A DNA stretch of 64,000 nucleotides from Flavobacterium tructae (GTDB lineage: Bacteria; Bacteroidota; Bacteroidia; Flavobacteriales; Flavobacteriaceae): contig NZ_MUHH01000017.1 of assembly GCF_002217475.1 (NCBI RefSeq), forward strand, positions 360,991-424,990. The letters are read 5' to 3'. The position numbers and the translations under genes are program-made. Positions 1 through 8,014 of the stretch are shown here, piece after piece (position 1 is the first letter of the stretch; every line of letters begins with the position of its first letter). Below the pieces are notes generated by a model, which searched no databases, had not been told where the DNA came from, and was given only the letters and a program-made list of their open reading frames with translations.

Positions 1-785
1 TTCTTGTAAATTGCGATTCCTTCGTTATCTCCTTTAAAACCAGTTTTTCCAAAAATGGCGAGTTCTTTGTTGTCGTTTAAGGCAGGATCGGCTTTGTATT
101 TTCTGATTCCGAATTGTTCATCGCAATACAGGATAGTTTCTAGTTCATTATCTACTGCAATAGCCTCGATTTCTTTCTTACCGCTGTAGGCGCCAAACTT
201 TCGAACAACTTTTGCTGTTGCCAATTTTCCATTTCCTGAAAGTTCGTATTGCCACAAATAACTTCCTGATGGTCCTGATTTTCTGCCTACAATAGCAAAG
301 ATTTTGCCATCAGTTTTTCGCGTATACAAAGCGATTCCCATTGGGTCGCGTAATTCTTCACCCTCGAAAACAGCGATTCCACCATTGTCAATTGCTTTTA
401 AATCAGGTAAAGTAAAGATTCTTATTTTGTTTGATTCACGTTCTGTAGTAACAGCAACATCAACTTTTTTTCCATCTACGATTAAGCCGTAAGCAATATC
501 AACATTATTGGGGCGTTTTAAAACTTCAGATTTTGCAATGATTTTTCCCTTTAAATCAAAAGCGTACAAAGCACCGTCTGTATCTTTATCCGTTCCAATA
601 ATAATGCTTTTCGAAGAATCTGTTGGGTGAATCCAGATCGCAGGATCATCTGTATCGTGAGGTAAGGCTTCGGTAACAACAGTTGGTTTTACAGCATTTG
701 CAGCTACGGGTGCCAGTTTGTCTTCTTTACAAGCGATGAATAAAGTGCTTAAAAGTATAAAGGCGAGTATCGTTTTATTTTTCAT
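1..785 (-). CDS. Phytase-like beta-propeller lipoprotein (3' end outside window)
   Basis: Partial gene read on the minus strand; the window start removes its C-terminus after 261 codons. The ATG at 785 gives a lipoprotein signal peptide ending in LFIAC (Cys19). The motif DTDDPAIWIHP follows near residue 45, which is typical of beta-propeller phytases (3-phytase family), and further blades carry repeated acidic loops. The family releases phosphate from phytate with calcium; an outer-membrane or periplasmic location is inferred from the lipobox. It lies 76 bases downstream of a TonB-dependent receptor on the same strand, suggesting a receptor/enzyme pair. An esterase-like or SdiA-regulated-like propeller is the main alternative. 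Confidence 0.82.
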   Translation of the reverse strand, partial: MKNKTILAFILLSTLFIACKEDKLAPVAANAVKPTVVTEALPHDTDDPAIWIHPTDSSKSIIIGTDKDTDGALYAFDLKGKIIAKSEVLKRPNNVDIAYGLIVDGKKVDVAVTTERESNKIRIFTLPDLKAIDNGGIAVFEGEELRDPMGIALYTRKTDGKIFAIVGRKSGPSGSYLWQYELSGNGKLATAKVVRKFGAYSGKKEIEAIAVDNELETILYCDEQFGIRKYKADPALNDNKELAIFGKTGFKGDNEGIAIYK

Positions 786-806
786 TATGGATTCGATTTT
801 TAATAC

Positions 807-839
807 CATTAGACAGAAACCGTTAGGCTCTGTCTAATG
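807..839 (-). repeat. Intercistronic hairpin between receptor and phytase genes
   Basis: Perfect 10-bp inverted repeat (cattagacag / ctgtctaatg) with a 13-nt loop lies in the 76-nt gap between the receptor stop and the phytase start. No T-run follows it on the transcribed strand, so it does not look like an intrinsic terminator. It could stabilise or process the joint mRNA. Confidence 0.6.
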
Positions 840-861
840 TAAGGATTTTAGGTGTAAATTA

Positions 862-3672
862 TTATAAGTCAAGTTTCAAACCGAAATTGTATCGGGCCTG
901 ATAGTACTCTGCTTGTTTGGTATGTGTTTTAACTCCCTGATAGTAACGCAAAGGCTGATTGGTCAAGTTGTTGGCTTCAGCAAAAAGACGAAGCTTTGAT
1001 GTAATTTTGAAAGAAGCGTTTGCGTCTAAGAAAAACTGTTTGTCGTAATAACTGTCTTTATAAGATTCTGAACCCAATTCGTCTAAATAATCTGAAGTGA
1101 AATTGGTTGAAACTCTGGCAGAGAAACGTTTGTTTTCCCATGATAAAGAACCGTTAAACATATGCGGTGTGGTTCCCGGAAGGCTGATGTTGTTTCTTTC
1201 GTTTCCATCTTCATCAGCGATTCCTTTTGCTTTAGATTTGGTATAAGTGTAATTCAGATAAATACCAAATCCTTTAAGGAATTTCCCCGGAAGGAAATCC
1301 AACTGACGCTGAAAAGCAACTTCAAAGCCATAAACATCAACCGTGTCTCCGTTTCTGGATTGTAAAAACGACCAGTTTTCACCTGCCGGAATTGGATTTG
1401 CCTGATTTGGGAAATCAGCAGCAAATTTTGCAGCAGTGTACTGGTTGTCGCTATAATTGTAAATGAAATTTTCCAGTTTTTTATAGAAAACACCTCCAGA
1501 AATTAATCCGACAGACTTGAAATAGTTTTCGGCCATGAAATCATAATTGTACGAGTAGGTGGCGTCAAGATCCGGATTTCCGGCTGTAATTTCTTTTTCG
1601 GCAGCAATATTGTTTACATATGGGGCCAGAGCATAATAGTCCGGTCTGGCCAAAGCGGTTGTAGCGGCAGCTCTTAAAACTAAATCTTTGGTCGCGTTGT
1701 ATTGGAATGAAATACTTGGCAATAAATTAGTGTAAGAATTGGTCGTGTTAATTTGACTTTCTAATTTTTCTTCATCCAGAACACGGTTTCCGGTATAATC
1801 AATATGAGTGTTTTCTACTCGAAAACCTAAAACCATAGACAGTTTATCGTTAAAATCCTGATCCCATCTTACATAAGCGGCATAAATGTTTTCTTTAGCA
1901 TTAAAATTTACTGCTAAGAATTCTGATGGATCTGCTTTTTTGTTGAATAACGCAGCGTTGTTTAAATCTAAACTTCCTAAAAAGTTAGCCGAAGCAAAAC
2001 TACCCGGAACATATTTACTTCCCGGATTAAAGTTTTGACCGTCATAGAAACTGTTTGGAATCTGCGACAGCAAAGCCATATCAGTATTGATTGGTGTGTA
2101 GGCGAAGAAATTGTTGTTTCTTTCTTTTTCTTTCAATCGAAGTCGGAGTCCGGTTCTTAATCTACCTTTTTGAGATGGTATAATAGTAAAAGGGAAACGG
2201 ATATTAATTTTTGCTCCAAATTCACTTTCGCTGGTTTCATTTGTATTTTCGGTAGCCGTTTGGAATTTGAATTTGTCCAGAGACTCTCCGGTGGTTGCGA
2301 TTAACGGAAATTCGATATCAGATAGATTCTGAGTTAAGTCCAAACCTTTTTGACGGTATTCGATGTAACGTTCTTCTGGACGGTATTCTCTGGCTTTTGC
2401 ATAGTTGGCAGACCAGTCTAAATCCAGTTTGGAGTGGATTAAATGTTCTCCACGAATCGAATAATTCTGAACACGTTGGTCTTCTAAACGGCTGTTTTTA
2501 TTACGATTATTGTCAGATCCGCCTTTGGTTTGACGTTTTACACGGCCTTTAAAAGCTGTAATTTGTCCACCATTATAAATGGGCTGAATATCATCGTAAG
2601 TAGTTCTGAAACGATTTTCTCTATCGTCTCTCCAGTTGTAAATGGCATTGGCAAAAATGGTGTTATTTTCATCAAATTTGTAATCTAATGCCACAGATCC
2701 GCTGCGACGAATACGCTGTACATCGTATTTTCTAATCTCAGATGCCTGCAAGTATTCATTTCCGAATTTATCTTTTACCCATTCGTTCTCAATATTATCA
2801 GATCCGTAATTCACATTGTTATAAGATCCGCTGAAAACGGCTCCCAGTTTATTGTCGAGAAAACGATTTCCATAAACCAGTCCGGCTGTATAAGAGGCGT
2901 GTTCGCGGATTGGCAGATAACCTCCGGCCAGTGTTGCAGAAATTCTCTCTCCGTTTGGTGTAGCTCTTGTGATCAGGTTTACAGAACCTCCAATAGCATC
3001 TGCATCCATATCGGAAGTTAAGGTTTTGTTGACTTCAATTGTCGAAATCATATCAGATGGGATCAAATCCATTTGTACATTTCTGTTGTCTCCTTCTGCC
3101 GATGGAATGCGATCTCCATTTAAGGTAACAGAGTTCAATGAAGGAGCAAGTCCACGGATAATGATGTTACGGGCTTCACCCTGATCGTTTTGCATGGTGA
3201 TTCCCGGAACACGTTTTAAGGCATCCCCAACGTTGGCATCCGGAAAACGCCCCATTTGGTCAGAAGAGATTACGTTTCCAATGTTTTTGTTGTTTTTTTG
3301 TTGGTTCAGGGCTTTTGCCTGACCTTTTAAGATGTCTCCCACCACAACTTCGTTCAATTCAGTTCCCGAAGTTTTAAGTGCAAAATCAATTACGTTGTTT
3401 TTACCCTGTTCCACTGTAATTTCTTTTGTGAGAGCGGTGTATCCAATATATTTTACCTGTAACTGGTAGGTTCCTGCATTTATGCTAAGCAATTCAAAAT
3501 GACCATTGTAATCTGTAACAGTGTATTTGTTCTCACCTACAATTTGAATCATTGCTCCCGGTAAAGGAAGTTTGTCATCTGTATCCAGCACTTTTCCGGA
3601 GATTATAGCCTTTTGAGCATAACCTGACAAGGCAAAAAACAGAAGTGTAATTACTAAATAAATTTTTTTCAT
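862..3672 (-). CDS. TonB-dependent receptor with carboxypeptidase-regulatory-like N-terminal domain
   Basis: 936-residue outer-membrane receptor. A signal peptide (about residues 1-19, ending GYAQ) is followed by a carboxypeptidase-regulatory-like beta-sandwich (about 22-105) containing the phrase ELNEVVV, a plug domain (about 120-235, with DAVGDALKRVPGI-like and IRGL motifs) and a 22-strand-type barrel to the C-terminus. It uses TonB/proton-motive force to import a ligand. The ligand cannot be read from sequence, but the downstream phytase-like gene suggests phytate, inositol phosphate or another phosphorylated compound. It lacks the SusC-type KDA(S/A)AAIYG arrangement and has no SusD partner, so it is a stand-alone TBDT. 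A -7-like TAGTTTCG box sits at 3696-3703 upstream. Confidence 0.93.
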   Translation of the reverse strand: MKKIYLVITLLFFALSGYAQKAIISGKVLDTDDKLPLPGAMIQIVGENKYTVTDYNGHFELLSINAGTYQLQVKYIGYTALTKEITVEQGKNNVIDFALKTSGTELNEVVVGDILKGQAKALNQQKNNKNIGNVISSDQMGRFPDANVGDALKRVPGITMQNDQGEARNIIIRGLAPSLNSVTLNGDRIPSAEGDNRNVQMDLIPSDMISTIEVNKTLTSDMDADAIGGSVNLITRATPNGERISATLAGGYLPIREHASYTAGLVYGNRFLDNKLGAVFSGSYNNVNYGSDNIENEWVKDKFGNEYLQASEIRKYDVQRIRRSGSVALDYKFDENNTIFANAIYNWRDDRENRFRTTYDDIQPIYNGGQITAFKGRVKRQTKGGSDNNRNKNSRLEDQRVQNYSIRGEHLIHSKLDLDWSANYAKAREYRPEERYIEYRQKGLDLTQNLSDIEFPLIATTGESLDKFKFQTATENTNETSESEFGAKINIRFPFTIIPSQKGRLRTGLRLRLKEKERNNNFFAYTPINTDMALLSQIPNSFYDGQNFNPGSKYVPGSFASANFLGSLDLNNAALFNKKADPSEFLAVNFNAKENIYAAYVRWDQDFNDKLSMVLGFRVENTHIDYTGNRVLDEEKLESQINTTNSYTNLLPSISFQYNATKDLVLRAAATTALARPDYYALAPYVNNIAAEKEITAGNPDLDATYSYNYDFMAENYFKSVGLISGGVFYKKLENFIYNYSDNQYTAAKFAADFPNQANPIPAGENWSFLQSRNGDTVDVYGFEVAFQRQLDFLPGKFLKGFGIYLNYTYTKSKAKGIADEDGNERNNISLPGTTPHMFNGSLSWENKRFSARVSTNFTSDYLDELGSESYKDSYYDKQFFLDANASFKITSKLRLFAEANNLTNQPLRYYQGVKTHTKQAEYYQARYNFGLKLDL

Positions 3673-3941
3673 TTGTGTTTTAGTTTGATTTGCTGCGAAA
3701 CTAGAACCTGAATGTTATTAAAGGACTTGAAAAAAATTAACATAGTGTTATGATTCTTCGTTTACATTAAAAATAGATTAATGTTGAAATAACATTTAAA
3801 TGGGAAATGTTTTTTAAGAAGCCAACTTAAAAGAAATGAACTATTTAACTTAGAATTTAATTTTTTGGCGCTAAATTTGCCCTGTCAATTGAGCCCAAAG
3901 GGCGAACTGACGAAATAATCATCAATCAAAAATCATCAATC

Positions 3942-5042
3942 ATGTTAAAACAATTTTTTATCCTTTGCTCCGGAGCCGATCGGGATCTGCTCGAAGGCTG
4001 TTCAAATGGCGAACAAACCAAATATGTTGGTATTGGCGCCACCGTTTTTTTTACTGCCGTTATGGCTTTTCTGGCCAGTGCTTATGCGCTTTTTACCGTT
4101 TTTGACTCTCTTTATCCGGCTTTAGCTTTTGGATTTGTCTGGGGCTTGCTCATCTTTAATCTGGACCGATTTATCGTTTCGACGATTAAAAAAAGAGATC
4201 GTTTTATGGATGAATTTATTCAGGCGACTCCCAGAATTATATTGGCCATTATTATAGCAATTGTAATTTCGAAACCCCTGGAAATTAAAATTTTCGAAAA
4301 AGAAATCAATACCGTTTTATTGAAGGAAAAAAATGAGATGGAATTGGCAAACAAAAAACAGGTAGGCAATTATTTCAAATCAGATTTAGATAAAAACAAG
4401 GCTGAGATTGCCTCTTTGAAAAATGATATTCTGACAAAAGAAAAAGAAGTAAATGCTTTGTACTCTACTTATATCACAGAAGCTGAAGGGACTTCGGGAA
4501 CAAAGAAACTGGGGAAAGGACCGGTTTATAAGGAAAAACGTGATAAACACGATGCAGCTTTAAAAGAGCTTGCTGCTTTAAAGACTATTAACGAAGCAAA
4601 AATTGCCGAGAAAGAAAAAACAGGAAAACAATTACAGGCTGACTTAGATAAAAAAGTCACACAGACACAACCGATCATTGAAGGTTTTGACGGATTAATG
4701 GCGCGCATTAATGCCTTGAATAAGTTGCCTTGGCTTCCTTCATTTTTTATCATGCTGTTGTTTCTGGCAATTGAAACTTCTCCAATTATAGCAAAATTAT
4801 TAGCACCCAAAGGCGAATTTGATTTCAAACAGGAAGAAGCCGAAACAGCTATGAAAGCGACTTTGGAACAGAATAAATACCAGCGTGAACTATTAGTGAA
4901 AACCAGTGCCCAAATGCACGATAAAGTATATGCTGATATTGCGGGAGACAGAGGTCTTTTTGATTTACAGCGTAAAAATGCAAAAGAGTTACTGGAACTG
5001 CAATCGAATAGTTTTGTGGAGAAGCAGAAAGCTACTTTGTAA
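3942..5042 (+). CDS. DUF4407 membrane protein with long coiled coil
   Basis: 366-residue inner-membrane protein matching the DUF4407 pattern: an N-terminal motif FILCSGADRDLLEGCS, three closely spaced membrane segments (about 28-50, 60-80, 97-118), a long charged coiled coil (about 120-255) rich in Lys/Glu, then a fourth membrane segment (about 262-286, WLPSFFIMLLFLAIETSPI) and a charged tail. The family has no established function. It is monocistronic: divergent from the receptor gene and ended by a strong hairpin at 5075. The upstream region has a TAAATTTG box (3872-3879) and a short doubled sequence (aatcatcaatc) directly before the ATG. Confidence 0.85.
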   Translation: MLKQFFILCSGADRDLLEGCSNGEQTKYVGIGATVFFTAVMAFLASAYALFTVFDSLYPALAFGFVWGLLIFNLDRFIVSTIKKRDRFMDEFIQATPRIILAIIIAIVISKPLEIKIFEKEINTVLLKEKNEMELANKKQVGNYFKSDLDKNKAEIASLKNDILTKEKEVNALYSTYITEAEGTSGTKKLGKGPVYKEKRDKHDAALKELAALKTINEAKIAEKEKTGKQLQADLDKKVTQTQPIIEGFDGLMARINALNKLPWLPSFFIMLLFLAIETSPIIAKLLAPKGEFDFKQEEAETAMKATLEQNKYQRELLVKTSAQMHDKVYADIAGDRGLFDLQRKNAKELLELQSNSFVEKQKATL

Positions 5043-5074
5043 GTCGTAAAGGCGAAGGTCTATAGTCATAAAGT

Positions 5075-5111
5075 AAAAAAGCCGGAATAGAATTTCTATT
5101 CCGGCTTTTTT
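5075..5111. terminator. Bidirectional intrinsic terminator
   Basis: Near-perfect hairpin with the core gccggaataga / tctattccggc, flanked by A6 on the left and T6 on the right. It can stop transcription of the DUF4407 gene on the plus strand and of the PH-domain gene on the minus strand. Confidence 0.93.
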
Positions 5112-5165
5112 GCTTTATACACACAAAAGCATTAAGACTTTATGACTTTAAACTTTAAGACTAAA

Positions 5166-5873
5166 TTACATATAGCTTAAAATCTCTTTTTTATAGGTGT
5201 CATATTCCCCTTGCATGATTAAACCATTGTCAAGTAGTTTTTTATAATTCTGCAGTTTATCAAAAAGTTCTTCTTTGGATAAGTCGCTTAATTTACGTTC
5301 TCCTGTAGAAGTTGGAGCGGGTTGAATAGGTTCAAAAGTTTCGTAAGGAGTAGCGGCAGCAGGCAAAATCTCGGCGAAACTGGTCACCTCTTCTGTTTCA
5401 ACTTCTTCTACGTCGTCTTCAAAATCATCTTCAACGATTGGTGTTGCCTCAGTTATTGGAGTCTCAGAAGCAGCAGGATTTTTTAACAAATCCAATTGCT
5501 CTTTAGCATAAGTATAAATTTTTCTGGCCTGAGTTTTCGGAATATAATCGATTGAGATCGTCAGATCAGTTTTGGTGCCAAATGAAAATTCAGAACCTAA
5601 AATATTTTCTTTTACAAAAGTGCTTGTTATATCATCCCAGGTATAATCTGTAAAATCCATTGATAAACCTAAGTTTTTAGGTTTGCAGATAATAATACGT
5701 TTGTTGGTTAAGATTATGCTATCCGGAAAAACAGTTATTGCAGGTTTTTTTTGAACCGCAATATACCCGATTTCTTCGTTTTTCATCAATAAATCATTGA
5801 GCTTCGAAGTGATTTTTTCAATCGCTTTAGGGTCTTGTTCTTCGTTCAGAAATTTTTTAAATTGTTCTTTCAT
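5166..5873 (-). CDS. PH-like domain protein with C-terminal SHOCT helix
   Basis: 235 residues. Residues about 25-130 form a bacterial PH-like domain (ILTNKRIIICKPK and the alternating strands that follow are typical of the bPH/YokE-like group). A low-complexity acidic stretch (about 145-180, EDDFEDDVEEVETEEV) leads to a C-terminal SHOCT motif (about 195-235, LSDLSKEELFDKLQNYKKLLDNGLI...EYDTYKKEIL, abbreviated). No signal peptide is visible, so it is probably cytosolic. SHOCT domains are thought to mediate oligomerisation or ligand tethering; the exact role is unknown. A TACATTTG box at 5933-5940 fits a -7 promoter element. Confidence 0.8.
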   Translation of the reverse strand: MKEQFKKFLNEEQDPKAIEKITSKLNDLLMKNEEIGYIAVQKKPAITVFPDSIILTNKRIIICKPKNLGLSMDFTDYTWDDITSTFVKENILGSEFSFGTKTDLTISIDYIPKTQARKIYTYAKEQLDLLKNPAASETPITEATPIVEDDFEDDVEEVETEEVTSFAEILPAAATPYETFEPIQPAPTSTGERKLSDLSKEELFDKLQNYKKLLDNGLIMQGEYDTYKKEILSYM

Positions 5874-5944
5874 GATTGATAAGTTGCTAAGTTACATGGT
5901 AACTGAGTTGCTAGTTTTTTGGTCTTATGCTGCAAATGTAATGC

Positions 5945-6316
5945 CTAATTTTCTAATTCGATAATTTCATTCTGAATTTTCTTTGTCAAACTTTTGAAAA
6001 CCAATTCATACGAATGATCGATCAATTCTTTAACGAAAGCGGTTGGTAAACTTCCGTTGAGAGCGATAGTATTCCAGTGCACTTTGCTCATATGAAATCC
6101 GGGTTTGATTTCTTCATATTCGGCTCTTAGTTCCTGAGCACGTTCGGGATCACATTTTAAGTTAACCGAGGGTTCGTTTTTTTCCCATTGTGATAAGGAG
6201 GATAATGCGAACATTTTTCCGCCAACTTTAAAAACCAAAGTGTCCTCGTCAAAAGGGAAGTGCTCGCTAACTCCTTTTTTTGAAAGACAATATTCGTAGT
6301 ACGTTTCCAGATTCAT
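5945..6316 (-). CDS. MmcQ/YjbR family protein
   Basis: 123 residues covering the whole MmcQ/YjbR fold (double-wing-motif-like): CLSKKGVSEHFPFDEDTLVFKV at the N-terminus (shortened), KMFALSSL, LKCDPERAQELR and the late motif MSKVHWNTIALNG. These small proteins are often called DNA-binding because of their fold, but their cellular role is unclear. It heads a short minus-strand group with a DUF4260-like protein and an acetyltransferase, with only 8 bases to the next gene upstream. Confidence 0.9.
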   Translation of the reverse strand: MNLETYYEYCLSKKGVSEHFPFDEDTLVFKVGGKMFALSSLSQWEKNEPSVNLKCDPERAQELRAEYEEIKPGFHMSKVHWNTIALNGSLPTAFVKELIDHSYELVFKSLTKKIQNEIIELEN

Positions 6317-6324
6317 ATTATTTT

Positions 6325-6675
6325 TTATTTACCAATTTCACCTAAATGTGTATAGTTAAAACCTTTTTGATATTTCATACCATAACCGAAAAAACGATCC
6401 ATTGCAGCATGGGAGAACAGAATGATTCCGATAAGTTGAATGTATTCTATTTTTAAATAACAACCTAATATATAAATTATTATTGCAATTCCTTTATGGT
6501 GGAACAGGTTGTAGGATAAAGCACCAATTTTGGAATTAAATGCATAACCAATCATAGAAAAATCAGGAGCCAGAATGAAGACTAAAAACCACCACCATTG
6601 ATAGTTTAAAAGGCTAAACAAATAGATTCCGAGAGTAAACATTCCCAGTTCTTCAAGTTTGAGTATAGTTTTCAT
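6325..6675 (-). CDS. DUF4260-like small membrane protein
   Basis: 116 residues with three to four hydrophobic helices and the motifs WWFLVFILAPDFSMIGY, YNLFHHKGIAI and HAAMDRFFGYGMKY that mark the DUF4260 family. Function is unknown. Its start overlaps the end of the acetyltransferase gene by 4 bases (ATGA), so the two are probably translationally coupled. Confidence 0.85.
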   Translation of the reverse strand: MKTILKLEELGMFTLGIYLFSLLNYQWWWFLVFILAPDFSMIGYAFNSKIGALSYNLFHHKGIAIIIYILGCYLKIEYIQLIGIILFSHAAMDRFFGYGMKYQKGFNYTHLGEIGK

Positions 6676-7073
6676 GATATTTTCTTTTCCATCATTTTTT
6701 CGGGATGCTGTAAGGCAGTAAAGCCAAATTTCTCGTATAAAAAGTGAGCGTCAGTGGTGGCTAATCTCCAAATCTGAATGTTTTTGAGCTGCGGATCGTT
6801 CATCATGTGTTCTATCAAAACAGACGAATATCCTTTGCCACGTTGTTCTTCAGTAATAAAAACATCCATTACATAGCCAAAAACAACATAATCTGTAATG
6901 ACTCTTGCAAAACCAATTTGTTTGTCATTAAGATAAATACCAAAACAAACTGAAGCATCTATTGTTGTTTGCACCTCTTCGATAGTTCTTCCGGCGGCCC
7001 AGTAAATGTCTTTCAGGAAATTTTGTATAAACGAAACATCAAGTTTGCTCTTATCTGTTGAAACTGTTATCAT
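6672..7073 (-). CDS. GNAT family N-acetyltransferase
   Basis: 133 residues spanning a full GNAT domain: the N-terminal beta strand and helix, IGFARVITDYVVFGYVMDVF (strands beta3-beta4) and the acetyl-CoA pyrophosphate loop EEQRGKGYSSVLIEHMM (Q/RxxGxG/A form), then YEKFGF near the C-terminus. It transfers an acetyl group from acetyl-CoA to an amine on an unknown substrate. It is the first gene of a coupled pair with the DUF4260-like gene. Confidence 0.92.
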   Translation of the reverse strand: MITVSTDKSKLDVSFIQNFLKDIYWAAGRTIEEVQTTIDASVCFGIYLNDKQIGFARVITDYVVFGYVMDVFITEEQRGKGYSSVLIEHMMNDPQLKNIQIWRLATTDAHFLYEKFGFTALQHPEKMMEKKIS

Positions 7074-7102
7074 TTTAGAGGGTCGATTTTATATTTAAGA
7101 TT

Positions 7103-7924
7103 TTACCTTGTAAGATTTGAAATCTGAAATAATATTGGTTTGCTTGGACTTGCATCATTTTCAAACGAAGCAATCTGGAGATTTAGTATATAGGCTCCAT
7201 CTTCGATTTCATTCGAAACAAAAATCATTTCGGTAATAGTTGCGTTTAATCGTGCGTCGGAATTTAGATTGTGGGTGTCTTTTACATTCCAAAACGCCTT
7301 GTGTGCCAGTAATTTTCCCTCATCATGTTCTCTGTCAACACTTGGTAAGTCAATCAATAAATGCTGAATTTCGCTTTCACGGATGAAAATTGCCGCTTCT
7401 TCTGATAAATAGGGCGGATTGGTATTGGAATATTTCGTTGATTTTTTATCCTTTTGATTTGGAAGCGTTCTAATAATTAAAGCCTCAATTGTTTTGGTGG
7501 GCGAAACCAAATCATTTGTCCCATTGAGCGAAGTCGAAATATTTGTCACATTGAGCAAAGTCGAAATGTGTTCTTTTGTAATTACTAAATCATCACCCAT
7601 TTTTTCAGGCTCAACTGTAATTAGTTGGGCAGTAAAGAAAAATTGCTTTAAGCACTGATTGATACTGAAAAAGTCATTCGTAATATGTCCCAAACATTCC
7701 GTATGCGTTCCATGTCCGTGAGGGTTGAAGAAAATATTATTGAAATTAGTAGATGATTTCCCTTCAGATACCTTCCCAATCCAATCACCAAAAACGACCG
7801 GTTCAATGACTGGTTTTTCGATGTACCAGGCAATCGGGTTTTCATCAGTATTGGTTAACGGAATTGAAATATCAATGGGTTTTGATAAGTCGATTTGATA
7901 TTTGCCTTCAATAAGTGCTAGCAT
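7103..7924 (-). CDS. Cyclase family (kynurenine-formamidase-like) metal hydrolase with in-frame repeat insert
   Basis: 273 residues. The cyclase/KynB-type core is visible: NPHGHGTHTECLGHI carries the metal-binding HxGTHxE/D signature, and a later IDLPSVDREHDEGKLLAHKAF segment (shortened) completes the active site. These enzymes hydrolyse amide or lactone bonds such as N-formylkynurenine. Residues around 128-146 (HISTLLNVT-NISTSLNGT) are encoded by two tandem 27-nt units and look like an insert in a surface loop. No tryptophan-degradation genes are nearby, so the substrate is unknown. It ends 30 bases before the acetyltransferase start. Confidence 0.85.
   Translation of the reverse strand: MLALIEGKYQIDLSKPIDISIPLTNTDENPIAWYIEKPVIEPVVFGDWIGKVSEGKSSTNFNNIFFNPHGHGTHTECLGHITNDFFSINQCLKQFFFTAQLITVEPEKMGDDLVITKEHISTLLNVTNISTSLNGTNDLVSPTKTIEALIIRTLPNQKDKKSTKYSNTNPPYLSEEAAIFIRESEIQHLLIDLPSVDREHDEGKLLAHKAFWNVKDTHNLNSDARLNATITEMIFVSNEIEDGAYILNLQIASFENDASPSKPILFQISNLTR
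7518..7571. repeat. Two tandem 27-nt repeat units inside the cyclase gene
   Basis: Unit 1 (7518-7544) and unit 2 (7545-7571) share gtc-cattgag-aagtcgaaat with few changes. Being 27 nt long they keep the reading frame and encode a doubled nine-residue peptide. The core resembles the tcgagcggagtcg-type sequences at 9004 and 27182. Confidence 0.8.
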
Positions 7925-7971
7925 AATGGAACACGGATTTTACAGATATTCTAACGCGGATTTTTGCGGAT

Positions 7972-8008
7972 TTTTATCAGCGTTGCTTGCATCCGTTTTA
8001 TCAGCGTT
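7972..8008. repeat. Short direct repeat in the cyclase/hemW gap
   Basis: The 13-mer ttttatcagcgtt occurs at 7972-7984 and again at 7996-8008, within an A/T- and cggattt-rich spacer between hemW and the cyclase gene. It resembles degenerate dispersed intergenic repeats seen elsewhere in the window. Confidence 0.5.
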
Positions 8009-8014
8009 CAATTT

